Below are positions 45,646 to 53,970 of a stretch of DNA of 64,000 bases, piece after piece; position 1 is the first letter of the stretch, and the number at the start of each line of letters is the position of its first letter. This DNA is from JBQLZO01 sp052168315 (GTDB taxonomy: Bacteria; Planctomycetota; Phycisphaerae; Phycisphaerales; UBA1924), in NCBI GenBank assembly GCA_052168315.1, contig JBQLZO010000043.1:142220-206219 (forward strand). Direction: 5' to 3'. Below the pieces are notes generated by a model. That model was given only the letters and a program-made list of their open reading frames with translations, was not told the DNA's origin and did not search any database. Position numbers and translations under genes: made by a program.

Positions 45646-46187
45646 TGCCCGCGCCATCCGCCAAGCCCGCTTCCAAGGCTCGCCGCATCGCGCCCGAGAA
45701 ACCGACCGCGATTCCTCTCGTGCGAGCGCTCGCCCGGCTCCTCGGACTCGCCCAAGCGGCGAGCACCACGCCTGCACGCCGCCCGAAAGACGACGCCCCG
45801 CGCGCCCGCGCCGACACCCGCCCCCTCGGGCGGCGCGGCGAGCGCACCGCCGCACGCTACCTCCGGAAAAAACGCTTCCGCATCGTCGCGCGGAATCTCG
45901 TGATGGGAAACGCCGAGGCCGACCTCGTGTGCCTTACGCCCGACCGCGCAACCATCGTCATCGTCGAAGTCAAGGCCCGCCGACTCGATCCCGCCGCGCC
46001 CCCGACCCACCGAACTCCCGAGGCCGCGATCACCGAGCACAAGCAACGCAAGCTCCGGTCCCTCGCATCACGCCTCGGAAGGCGCCGCCGGTGGAGCGGC
46101 CGCCCCATCCGCATCGATGTCATCGCGATCGATTTCATCGACGACGCCCAACCCATCATCCGACACCACCCCGACGCCGTGCGATAG
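45645..46187 (+). CDS. YraN/UPF0102 endonuclease-like protein
   Basis: A 180-residue protein. The UPF0102 core is at about residues 64-170, with GRRGERTAARYLRKKRFRI, AEADLV and VIVEVKAR. These follow the GE..A...L, GE(I/V)DL and VEVK motifs of this restriction-nuclease-fold family, whose biochemical role is unsettled. In the second motif the usual GEID reads AEAD. The first 60 residues are a basic, Ala/Pro-rich extension not found in short homologues. The ATG shares one base with the upstream stop. Confidence 0.87.
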   Translation: MPAPSAKPASKARRIAPEKPTAIPLVRALARLLGLAQAASTTPARRPKDDAPRARADTRPLGRRGERTAARYLRKKRFRIVARNLVMGNAEADLVCLTPDRATIVIVEVKARRLDPAAPPTHRTPEAAITEHKQRKLRSLASRLGRRRRWSGRPIRIDVIAIDFIDDAQPIIRHHPDAVR

Positions 46188-46212
46188 CCAGCGCCCGATC
46201 ATTCGGCACCGA

Positions 46213-48453
46213 TCACTCACGCCACAGGTCCGTCCGGGTCGGCCCCTGCCGGCGCGGCGCCGCCGGCAGCGACGCCGCAGCGCCCGACGCCTCACCATCC
46301 GGGCCGCCACCCACACCATCGGCGCCGCCCGTCCGATCATCCTGACCATCGCCGGGGTTCCCACCACCTCCATCGCCCGGCGCGTCCGAGGCGCCCGCGC
46401 CGGCCGTCGACGAACCGCCCCCTTCCGCGGCCTCAACCCGCTCGTGCGGGAACGCCACCGGCAGCGTCAGCGCGAACGCAGAGCCCCGCCCGGGCGCCGA
46501 GTCCAGCGTGATCTCCCCGCCGATCATCTCCGCCAGTTCCTTCGCGATCGCCAGCCCGAGCCCCGTGCCCTGCTGGTGCTCACGCGTGTGCCCGCCGTCG
46601 ATCTGGCGGAACTTCTCGAAGATCGTCGCGTGCAGCCGCGGATCGATCCCCGGCCCGTTGTCGATCACCGACATCCGCACCCGACCGTTCCGGTCCGAGT
46701 CGTCCTGCTCCATCCGGATCCGGATCAGCCCGCCGTGCGGCGTGAACTTCGCCGCGTTGGACAGGAAGTTGAACAGGATCTGGTGCAGCTTCTTCGCATC
46801 CGTCTCGATCATCGGAAGGTGCGCCATCGCCGGGTCCTCGGTGAACGAGCCCGTCGCGGTCTCGAGCTCCAGCCGCACCGTGATCTGCGCCCGATCCGCA
46901 AGCGGCTGGATCAGCGACCGCACCGCCTCGCCCATGTCCACGGGGTTCACGGGCCCGATCTCAACCCCGATCCGACCCGCCTCCAGCCGCGCCATCGTCA
47001 ACAGCTCGTTGATCATCTCCAGCAGCCGCCGCCCCGCCGTCACGATGTTGCTGATGTACCGCCGCCGCTTCTCGACCTGCTTCGGCGTCGGGTTCGGCGG
47101 CAGACCCTCCGCCAGCAGCCGGCTCTCCGCATCGGCGATCTCGTCCAGGATCTCCGCGAATCCGATGATCGAGTTCAGCGGCGTCCGCAGCTCGTGCGAG
47201 ATGTTCGCCAGGAACTCGCCCTTCAGCTTCGCCATCTCGTTCAGCTGCCGGTTCTGCTCCTCCAGCCGGTTCACCTGGATGTCCAGCGTCCGGTTCGATC
47301 GCTTCAGCTGCGCCTGCTGACGCTCGATCGCCTCCAGCATGCTGTTGAACGCCGCGGCCAGCTGCTCGAACTCATCGCCCGTCCGGATGTCCGAGCGGAT
47401 GTGCATCGACCCGCCGCGCACCAGCTCCGCCGTGTCACGAAGCGACCGCACCGGGCTCAGGATGATGCTCTTCGTGATGAAGAAGAACACGCCCACCGCG
47501 AACCCCGCCGCCGCGAGCCCCGCGATCACGAGGAACAGCCGGTTCACGAAGATCTGCCCCGCCGCCGTCGGCGAGCGCCGCTCCACCACGATCACACCCT
47601 GCGCCTCCCCCGCATCGTTCGTGATCATTGATGCCAGCCGGTACACCCGCGTCCCCGACCCATCCGCCCACACCGCCTGGCGGAACTCACGCAGCGCCGG
47701 CTCGCCCGGCTCGGCCACGCGCCCCAGCATCGACCGCGCCTCCCGCATGAACGGCGAGCGAAACTCGCGCGTGTTCCAGTCCGCGATCGGCCAGAACCCG
47801 AGCACCTCATGCGGCAACGCCGTCGCGCGCCGGCGCGCCACGCCATCCCCCAGCGGCGGGCTGTCCAGACCTGTGCCCACCGGCGTCTCCCGCCCGGCGC
47901 CACCACCTCCCGCACCACCCTCACGCCCCGGAGCACCACCCGGACGCGCGCCCTCCGCGGGCGGAACAACACTCGTGCCCTGACCCGCGCCAGCGCCGGC
48001 TCCGGCACCCTCGCCATCGCCAGCGCCCGTCGCACCATCAGTGGTGCCCTCCGCGCTCGCGCCCGGCGCGCCCGTCCCGTTCGGAGTCGCACCCGGCGCT
48101 CCCGCTGGCGGGGCTCCGTTCCCGGTCGCGGCGCCAACTCCATTCCCGCCAGCAGCCCCAACCCCGTTCCCAACCCCACTCCCGACCCCGGGCGCGGGCG
48201 CACCCGCGGGCCCCGGCTCGGCATCCGTCGTCTCCCGGTACCACCCCACATTCATCGAACCATCGATGAACGGGCGCGCCTCCCAGAACCGCGCGAACTG
48301 ACGGATCGCCTCAAACTCCGACTGGTCGATGATCGCCACCACCCGGAACCACGGAAGGATCAGCGTCGCACTGACAATGAACACGACCGCGAGGCCGAAG
48401 AGAAGCTGCACCTTGTTGGCCAGCGAGAGTCCGCCGCGGATTGGGCTGCGCAT
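46213..48453 (-). CDS. Membrane sensor histidine kinase with low-complexity periplasmic region
   Basis: A 746-residue kinase. Helix 1 is at about residues 14-36 and helix 2 near 300-325, with a HAMP linker (SPVRSLRDTAELVRGG) and a coiled coil (about 375-410). The H-box has His420 in ISHELRTPLNSIIGF, then N-box FNFLSNAAKF, G1 DNGPGI and G2 GTGLGLAI. The periplasmic part contains about 110 residues of Gly/Ala/Pro repeats (roughly 80-195), unusual in a sensor. The C-terminus adds a Gly/Asp-rich tail. GGAG before the ATG at 48453 favours this start. No response regulator is adjacent. Confidence 0.92.
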   Translation of the reverse strand: MRSPIRGGLSLANKVQLLFGLAVVFIVSATLILPWFRVVAIIDQSEFEAIRQFARFWEARPFIDGSMNVGWYRETTDAEPGPAGAPAPGVGSGVGNGVGAAGGNGVGAATGNGAPPAGAPGATPNGTGAPGASAEGTTDGATGAGDGEGAGAGAGAGQGTSVVPPAEGARPGGAPGREGGAGGGGAGRETPVGTGLDSPPLGDGVARRRATALPHEVLGFWPIADWNTREFRSPFMREARSMLGRVAEPGEPALREFRQAVWADGSGTRVYRLASMITNDAGEAQGVIVVERRSPTAAGQIFVNRLFLVIAGLAAAGFAVGVFFFITKSIILSPVRSLRDTAELVRGGSMHIRSDIRTGDEFEQLAAAFNSMLEAIERQQAQLKRSNRTLDIQVNRLEEQNRQLNEMAKLKGEFLANISHELRTPLNSIIGFAEILDEIADAESRLLAEGLPPNPTPKQVEKRRRYISNIVTAGRRLLEMINELLTMARLEAGRIGVEIGPVNPVDMGEAVRSLIQPLADRAQITVRLELETATGSFTEDPAMAHLPMIETDAKKLHQILFNFLSNAAKFTPHGGLIRIRMEQDDSDRNGRVRMSVIDNGPGIDPRLHATIFEKFRQIDGGHTREHQQGTGLGLAIAKELAEMIGGEITLDSAPGRGSAFALTLPVAFPHERVEAAEGGGSSTAGAGASDAPGDGGGGNPGDGQDDRTGGADGVGGGPDGEASGAAASLPAAPRRQGPTRTDLWRE

Positions 48454-48537
48454 CGTTGCTCCGCAGAAGCCTACTCCAGCCCGCCCGCCGGACGCCATCG
48501 TCCCAAGCCAGCGCCGATCCGGACGCTGCGCCCCGGC

Positions 48538-49194
48538 TCACCCCCGCCCACGCGATCCTCCGGGCCCATCGGCTTCATCCGGATCGTCGTCCAGATCATC
48601 GATCGCCGCGCCAGCCGCGATGTCATCCTCGGTGATCGGCTCGTCGTCATCTCCGCCGGCACCCTCGGCATCCCACTCGTCCGGATCCGGCTCCTCGGCA
48701 CGCGGCGATCGCCCCGGTCCCTTCCCATCGTCCCACGCGACACGCTCCGCATCGCCCCAGAGCATCTCGAGGTCGTAGAACGCACGCGTCTCCGGCTCGA
48801 ACACATGCACCACCACATCCACGCAGTCCACGATCACCCAGGTCGGCTCGTGCTCACGCAGGTTGTGCCGGAACGGCGCCATATCCATCGACTCGCCCAA
48901 CTCCTCCACCGACCGACCGGCCGTGCGCATCTGCCGCGGCGAGGTGCCCGACCCGATCACGAAGAACGCCGTCACCGGCGAGTTCCCCTTCAGATCCAGC
49001 ACCAGGACATCCTCGCACCGGTCATCACGCAGCGAGCGCGCCGCCGCGATCGCGAACGCGCGCGCTCGTTCGTGCTGCTCCGCGGTCCGCGTCACGCCCG
49101 ATGGCGATCCCTTCGGACGGCGCGGCAGCCCGCGCTCATCGGTGTCTTCAGGTCGGCGGGCTCCGTGCGAAGGCGGTGGTGGTGGTGCGCTCAT
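48538..49194 (-). CDS. rsfS: Ribosomal silencing factor RsfS
   Basis: A 218-residue protein. The RsfS core is at about residues 38-145: DVLVLDLKGNSPVTAFFVI, then TAGRSVEELG, WVIVDCVDVVVHVF and RAFYDLEMLWGDAE. The factor binds ribosomal protein uL14 and blocks subunit joining when nutrients run out. An acidic tail of about 70 residues, rich in Asp/Glu/Gly, is additional to the usual 105-120 residues. AGGA just upstream selects the ATG at 49194. The NYN-nuclease gene lies upstream on the same strand. Confidence 0.92.
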   Translation of the reverse strand: MSAPPPPPSHGARRPEDTDERGLPRRPKGSPSGVTRTAEQHERARAFAIAAARSLRDDRCEDVLVLDLKGNSPVTAFFVIGSGTSPRQMRTAGRSVEELGESMDMAPFRHNLREHEPTWVIVDCVDVVVHVFEPETRAFYDLEMLWGDAERVAWDDGKGPGRSPRAEEPDPDEWDAEGAGGDDDEPITEDDIAAGAAIDDLDDDPDEADGPGGSRGRG

Positions 49195-49292
49195 GCTTCC
49201 TGCACGGTACCCACAGCGATCCCCTCGGGCGAACCCAACCTCGCGCACCCTCCCGACCCGCGTTCACGGCACCCACAGCCCCGCCAAGCCCC

Positions 49293-50159
49293 TCACTCGA
49301 GCCAACGCTCCATCTCGAGATCCTCCGGATCGATCCGCACACCATCCGCGATCGCATCCCGGATCAGCCGCTCGAACGACGGATCCAGCTCCGAATCACC
49401 TCCGACGGGCCCTCCCGGCATCCCGTTTCTTTTCGCGCGCGCCGAACCACTCCCATCGCCCCGCCCCGAACGCCCATCCGCACGCCCGCCACCCCGCGAT
49501 GCACCCCCGGGCCCCTTTCCGCCGCGTCCACCCCCAGCGCTCCGTTCCTGGGAACCCGCGCGCCGGAGCACTTCCGGAGCCCCCCGATCCTGTCCGCCCT
49601 CTCCCTCCGGCGCTCCATCGCCCTCACTCATCCCCGCCTCACCACCCGTAAACCGGAAATACCGCAGCCACGACCGCACGCTCGATTCCGGGAGCGGCCC
49701 GTCATCGCGGCCGGTCCCCGCGCGATCCAACCCACCCGATCCCCCATCCCGCGACACCTCCGCCCGCGCATCCCCCAGAATCTGGTGGAGAAACGCCCGG
49801 GAGCCGATTTGCTTCGCCTTCCGACGCCGGGCCGCCCGCTGCACCCGCCGATCGTCCGAGATCACCAGCGTGTGCCGCGCACCGGGATCATCCCGCAGCA
49901 GCGACTCCAGGATGTCGTCTGCCTCCCTCCCGGCGCCCGCATAGATCGCCGTCACCCGACCGCTCGCATCCAGGGGCCACTCCACGCGGTCGGCCCAATC
50001 GCCCGGGGCCGACCCATCACACACCAACCGCAGGCGGCGCCCCGCGTACCGGCTCGACCCGATCACCCGGGCCAGCCCATGCGGCGTCAGGTCCGCAGCC
50101 CCTGTCCGAAGCCCCGTCCATGCGTGCAGCACATTCATCGTGTCAATCAGCAATGACAT
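49293..50159 (-). CDS. YacP-like NYN-domain nuclease with Gly/Arg-rich linker
   Basis: A 288-residue protein. The first 130 residues are an NYN/PIN-like RNase fold: LLIDTMNVLHAW with the first acidic residue, VCDGSAPGDW, AGREADDILESLL and VISDDRRVQRAARRR. In YacP/Rae1 relatives these bind ribosomes or cleave mRNA. A Gly/Arg/Ser-rich disordered stretch (about 165-240) follows, then a short C-terminal helix. The gene lies between rsfS and rpsU, which fits a translation-related role. The ATG at 50159 is the first Met before the conserved strand; no clear ribosome site. Confidence 0.82.
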   Translation of the reverse strand: MSLLIDTMNVLHAWTGLRTGAADLTPHGLARVIGSSRYAGRRLRLVCDGSAPGDWADRVEWPLDASGRVTAIYAGAGREADDILESLLRDDPGARHTLVISDDRRVQRAARRRKAKQIGSRAFLHQILGDARAEVSRDGGSGGLDRAGTGRDDGPLPESSVRSWLRYFRFTGGEAGMSEGDGAPEGEGGQDRGAPEVLRRAGSQERSAGGGRGGKGPGGASRGGGRADGRSGRGDGSGSARAKRNGMPGGPVGGDSELDPSFERLIRDAIADGVRIDPEDLEMERWLE

Positions 50160-50475
50160 GCGACCGTCGGCACCATCCCGGATCAGGCCCCCCCGCCCGC
50201 CGCACCGCGCACCCGCAGGCTTGCCTTGGCCCATCCGGGGTGCAATACTCGGAGCCCAGCCGGGAATGCGTGGATTCCACGCCCGCCCGGCCCAAGGCGA
50301 CCACGCAGCCGGATGAGCATCCCAATCGCGCCGAGAATCCCTCGCGTGGCGATGCTCTCCCGACTCCGCTCGCCCACCATCATTGGCGCCACCCCGGCCG
50401 AGCGCCGGAAGCACGATCCACTCCCCAGCAAGGCCGTCCCCGCCGGACGCCCACGATCCAGAAGGTGATGACAGC
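50160..50475. other. Divergent spacer between NYN gene and rpsU
   Basis: A 316-base spacer. It contains a promoter-like pair for rpsU, the inverted repeat GCGTGG-ATT-CCACGC near 50269-50283, and an imperfect outer pair (GCCTTGGCCC with GGCCCAAGGC). The two may form a leader structure. No ORF is convincing. Confidence 0.5.
50221..50249 (+). promoter_or_regulatory. Possible promoter of rpsU
   Basis: TTGCCT (50221-50226), a 17-base spacer and AATACT (50244-50249) match the sigma-70 pattern at four of six positions each. They lie about 230 bases upstream of the S21 start, leaving a structured leader. Confidence 0.4.
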
Positions 50476-50649
50476 ATGGCGATCCGCATGAAGGCCCGAG
50501 GCGGCGAATCAGTCGAGCAGATGGTCCGTCGCTTCCGCAAACTCTGCGAGAAGGAAGGCCTCACCAAGGATGTGAAGAAGCGCGCCTACTACGAGAAGCC
50601 CTCCGAGCGCAAGCGCCGCGCCGCCCGGCGTGGCCCCCGCCGCGACTGA
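50476..50649 (+). CDS. rpsU: 30S ribosomal protein S21
   Basis: A 57-residue, very basic protein of the small subunit platform. Landmarks of bS21 are VRMKARGGESVEQMVRRF-like spacing (GGESVEQMVRRFRKLCEKEG), the KKRAYYEKPSERKRR helix and an Arg-rich end. GAAGGTGAT lies upstream of the ATG. In other bacteria it promotes initiation. A strong terminator follows 40 bases after the stop, so it is monocistronic here. Confidence 0.95.
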   Translation: MAIRMKARGGESVEQMVRRFRKLCEKEGLTKDVKKRAYYEKPSERKRRAARRGPRRD

Positions 50650-50689
50650 GACCTCAGGTCCTCCAGTCAATTCCGGATCCTCAAGGTGG

Positions 50690-50715
50690 CACCGGTCTCC
50701 GACCGGTGTTTTTTT
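50690..50715 (+). terminator. Intrinsic terminator of rpsU
   Basis: CACCGGTC (50690-50697) and GACCGGTG (50701-50708) form a perfect stem with a TCC loop, followed by seven T. This is the clearest Rho-independent terminator in the window. Confidence 0.92.
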
Positions 50716-51110
50716 CATTCCATCCCGCCTCTCCCGTTGCGGCGCCCGGTCCTGATGCCCGGTGCCTGATGCCTGATGCCTGGTGCCTCTCTCCCCTCCA
50801 ATCCCCCGATTTCGAACCGGCACGCATGGACCTTCCGCCCCAACTCGCTATTGTTGGGGCTCATTGAGCGTTCGCTAACTTGGCCGATCCCCGGGCGTCA
50901 GTTCGGGCCCGCTCGGCCTCTTGGCGGGGACCACGGAGGGCTCGCGTCGGGCGGTCGCTGCACCCCTCGACGGGCGCGCCGTGGGCCAATGGATTCAAGT
51001 GAACCGAAACGGAGCCCGGTCCCGCGCTTGGGGCCGATCGATCGTCAATCTCGTCGCCGGGGCCATCCTCTGGAGTGATGCCCGCGACGCCGCTGCGAGG
51101 AGCAACACCC
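50716..51110. other. Spacer and leader upstream of the membrane pyrophosphatase
   Basis: A 395-base region. It contains the heptad block, then a perfect hairpin GCCCCAAC (50837-50844) / GTTGGGGC (50853-50860). The remaining 250 bases are GC-rich without a convincing ORF. The hppA ribosome site GAGGAG (51097-51102) closes it. A promoter could not be placed with confidence. Confidence 0.5.
50761..50790 (+). repeat. Heptad repeat block, copy 2
   Basis: The same 30 bases as at 11185-11214, made of TGATGCC/TGGTGCC heptads. A further degenerate unit (CCTGATGCCC) lies just before it. It is intergenic, between the rpsU terminator and the hppA leader. Confidence 0.8.
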
Positions 51111-53870
51111 GTGATTGAACTGAACATGCTGAATCTTGGAGTTGTGGGCGAGATTCCCTGGCCGTACCTGCTCGCACCGGTTGGGGCGATCGCCGCGCTC
51201 CTGATGGCCTTCGTCTTCCGCAAGTCCGTCATGCAGCGGTCCGAGGGCGAACCGGAGATGATCCGCATCGCCCAGGCCGTCCGCGAAGGCGCGATGGCCT
51301 ACCTCACCCGCCAGTACAAGGTCATCGCCGGCGTCTTCGTTCTCCTCCTGCTCTTCCTCGCGGGCATGTGGCTGCTCGGGCTCCAGAGCGCCTACACCAT
51401 GGCAGGCGTGCTGATCGCGGGCCTGTTCTCGGGGCTCTGTGGGTGGTTTGGCATGCGGATGGCCACCGACGCATCCGCACGCACGACCTTCGCCGCCAAG
51501 GAGTCGCTCAACGACGGGCTCACCGTCGCCTTCCGTTCAGGCGCTGTCATGGGCATGGTCGTCGTCGGCTTCGCCCTGCTCGATATCTCCCTGTGGTTCT
51601 TCGCCTTCAACATGTTCCTCGGCGACATGCCCATCACCGTGCTCACCACCGTGATGCTCTCGTTCGGCATGGGCGCGTCGACCCAGGCCCTCTTCGCACG
51701 CGTCGGTGGCGGCATCTACACCAAGGCCGCCGATGTCGGCGCCGACCTCGTTGGAAAGGTCGAAGCGGGCATCCCCGAGGACGACCCCCGCAACCCCGCC
51801 ACCATCGCCGACAATGTCGGCGACAATGTCGGCGATGTCGCGGGCATGGGCGCTGACCTCTACGAGTCCTACTACGGCTCCATCCTCGCCACCATGGCCC
51901 TCGGCGCCGCGGCCGCGTTCACCTTCGGGATCGCCGGCGGCGAAGGCACAAAGCTCGCCTTCGCGCTCGCCGCCGCGCCAATGGCACTCGCGGGCGTGGG
52001 CATCCTCTGCTCCATCGTCGGCATCTTCACCGTCAAGGCCAAGGAGAACGCCTCCTTTGCCCAGCTCCTCAAGGGTCTGCACAAGGGCGTCTATGTCGCC
52101 TCGTTCCTCATCGCCGCCCTCGCCTTCGCGGTGCTCTACTTCACCGTCGGGCAGGTCCAGAACACCGCGGAACTCGGATTCACATGGTGGGGCATCGGCC
52201 TCTCCATCCTCTCCGGTCTGATCGCCGGCAATGTCATCGCCTACGCCACCGAGTACTACACCTCCTATGAGCACAAGCCCACCAAGCGCATCGCCCAGCA
52301 GGCGCTGACCGGCCCCGCGACCGTCATCATCTCCGGCATCGCCGAAGGCATGAAGTCCACATGGGCATCGCTCTTCGTCGTTGTCGTCGCGATCATCGCC
52401 GCCTTCACCTTCGCGGGCGGCGGCGAGAACTTCCTCATGGGCCTCTACGGCGTCGGCATCGCCGCCGTCGGCATGCTCTCCACCCTCGGCATCACCCTCG
52501 CCACCGACGCCTACGGCCCGATCGCCGACAACGCCGGTGGCAACGCCGAGATGACCTCGCAGCCCCCGCATGTCCGCGAACGCACCGACATGCTCGACTC
52601 GCTCGGCAACACCACCGCCGCCACCGGCAAGGGCTTCGCCATCGGCTCGGCCGCCCTCACCGCGCTGGCCCTTTTCGCCGCATTCATCCAGGTTGTCCAG
52701 GTCCAGATCACGACCCAGTCCGAGGCCTTCGTCGCCAGGGGTGGCTTCACCGCCCCCGCCAACGCCGACGCGTTCGCGGTGTACGAGGGGCATGGCAAGT
52801 GGGCCGTGGTCGTCCCGGGCGCCGGCGCCGACGGCGCCGACTATGTCGACGGCGGCATGCTCGTCGACCAGACGCAGTTCACCCGCGATGATCACTATGA
52901 CGATGTCATGATCCCGGGCCAGACCATCGGGCTCGTGAGCCCCTCGCGCGGCGCCGCGTCGGTCAAGGACGCCCGGGCGATCAATGTCACCATTGACATG
53001 CCCCATGGCGACCACTCCCACGCCAAGACCTTCGAGATCATCAAGACCAACAACGCCACCATCGGCGATGTGATGGGCTTCTACAACATCACGCCCCTCA
53101 ACCCGCAGGTCCTCGGCGGCCTGTTCATCGGCGTGCTGCTCACCTTCCTCTTCTGCGCCCTGACGATGAACGCAGTGGGGCGCGCGGCCTACGCCATGAT
53201 GGGCGAGTGCCGCCGCCAGTTCGCCAAGATCCGTGATGCGCTCCGCGCCCAGGGGATGTCCGAGGACAAGGTCGGCGATCCGGACAACTGGCCCAAGGAC
53301 GGCGTCGAGTTCGAGGGCAAGCGCTACCCGGACTACGCCTCCTGCGTGTCCATCTCGACCGCCGGCGCCCAGAAGGAAATGGTCGTTCCCTCGCTGCTGG
53401 CCATCCTCGTTCCCATCGCGGTGGGCCTGGTGCTTTCCGTGCCGGGCGTGGTCGGCATGCTCGCCGGCGGCCTGACCTCCGGCTTCGCCGTCGCCATCTT
53501 CATGGCCAACGCCGGCGGCGCATGGGACAACGCGAAGAAGCTGCTCGAGTCCTACGGCAAGATCTCCGCCACCGACATGACCACCAAGCCCGAGATCGCC
53601 AACAAGGTCCCCGCCGAAGTCCGCGATGCCATCATGGCCCGGGCCCAGGAAATGGTCCGGACCGGGCGCGGCGACAAGCTCGTCTACGGAAAGGGCTCGG
53701 AAGACCACAAGGCCACCGTCGTCGGCGACACCGTCGGCGATCCGTTCAAGGACACCTCGGGCCCCTCGCTCAACATCCTCATCAAGCTCATCTCCATCGT
53801 CTCCGTCGTGTTCGCCGGCCTGACCGTCAAGTTCGGCCCGATCATCTCCGACCTCATCGGCATGGGCTGA
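51111..53870 (+). CDS. hppA: K+-dependent membrane-bound ion-translocating pyrophosphatase
   Basis: A 919-residue membrane enzyme coupling pyrophosphate hydrolysis to H+ or Na+ export through about sixteen helices. Substrate-site motifs are GGGIYTKAADVGADLVGK and the repeated DNVGDNVGDVAGMGAD. Around residue 500, GNTTAATGKGFAIGSA has Ala where K+-independent forms have Lys, so K+ dependence is predicted. Residues about 535-665 are a hydrophilic, His/Asp-rich loop that makes it far longer than the usual 670-770. Start is GTG at 51111, eight bases after GAGGAG; upstream GTG/ATG codons lack such a site. Confidence 0.95.
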   Translation: MIELNMLNLGVVGEIPWPYLLAPVGAIAALLMAFVFRKSVMQRSEGEPEMIRIAQAVREGAMAYLTRQYKVIAGVFVLLLLFLAGMWLLGLQSAYTMAGVLIAGLFSGLCGWFGMRMATDASARTTFAAKESLNDGLTVAFRSGAVMGMVVVGFALLDISLWFFAFNMFLGDMPITVLTTVMLSFGMGASTQALFARVGGGIYTKAADVGADLVGKVEAGIPEDDPRNPATIADNVGDNVGDVAGMGADLYESYYGSILATMALGAAAAFTFGIAGGEGTKLAFALAAAPMALAGVGILCSIVGIFTVKAKENASFAQLLKGLHKGVYVASFLIAALAFAVLYFTVGQVQNTAELGFTWWGIGLSILSGLIAGNVIAYATEYYTSYEHKPTKRIAQQALTGPATVIISGIAEGMKSTWASLFVVVVAIIAAFTFAGGGENFLMGLYGVGIAAVGMLSTLGITLATDAYGPIADNAGGNAEMTSQPPHVRERTDMLDSLGNTTAATGKGFAIGSAALTALALFAAFIQVVQVQITTQSEAFVARGGFTAPANADAFAVYEGHGKWAVVVPGAGADGADYVDGGMLVDQTQFTRDDHYDDVMIPGQTIGLVSPSRGAASVKDARAINVTIDMPHGDHSHAKTFEIIKTNNATIGDVMGFYNITPLNPQVLGGLFIGVLLTFLFCALTMNAVGRAAYAMMGECRRQFAKIRDALRAQGMSEDKVGDPDNWPKDGVEFEGKRYPDYASCVSISTAGAQKEMVVPSLLAILVPIAVGLVLSVPGVVGMLAGGLTSGFAVAIFMANAGGAWDNAKKLLESYGKISATDMTTKPEIANKVPAEVRDAIMARAQEMVRTGRGDKLVYGKGSEDHKATVVGDTVGDPFKDTSGPSLNILIKLISIVSVVFAGLTVKFGPIISDLIGMG

Positions 53871-53893
53871 GCGACACAGTTCCTCCGACCTCC

Positions 53894-53927
53894 GCGGCCC
53901 GGCGCACCACATGCGCCGGGCCGCTTT
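53894..53927 (+). terminator. Terminator after hppA
   Basis: GCGGCCCGGCGCA (53894-53906) pairs perfectly over 13 bases with TGCGCCGGGCCGC (53912-53924), followed by TTTC. It ends the pyrophosphatase unit just before the glycosyltransferase gene. Confidence 0.75.
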
Positions 53928-53970
53928 CGTATCCTGCCCCAACGCCGCCGCCGGGCCGGAGCCGCCACGC

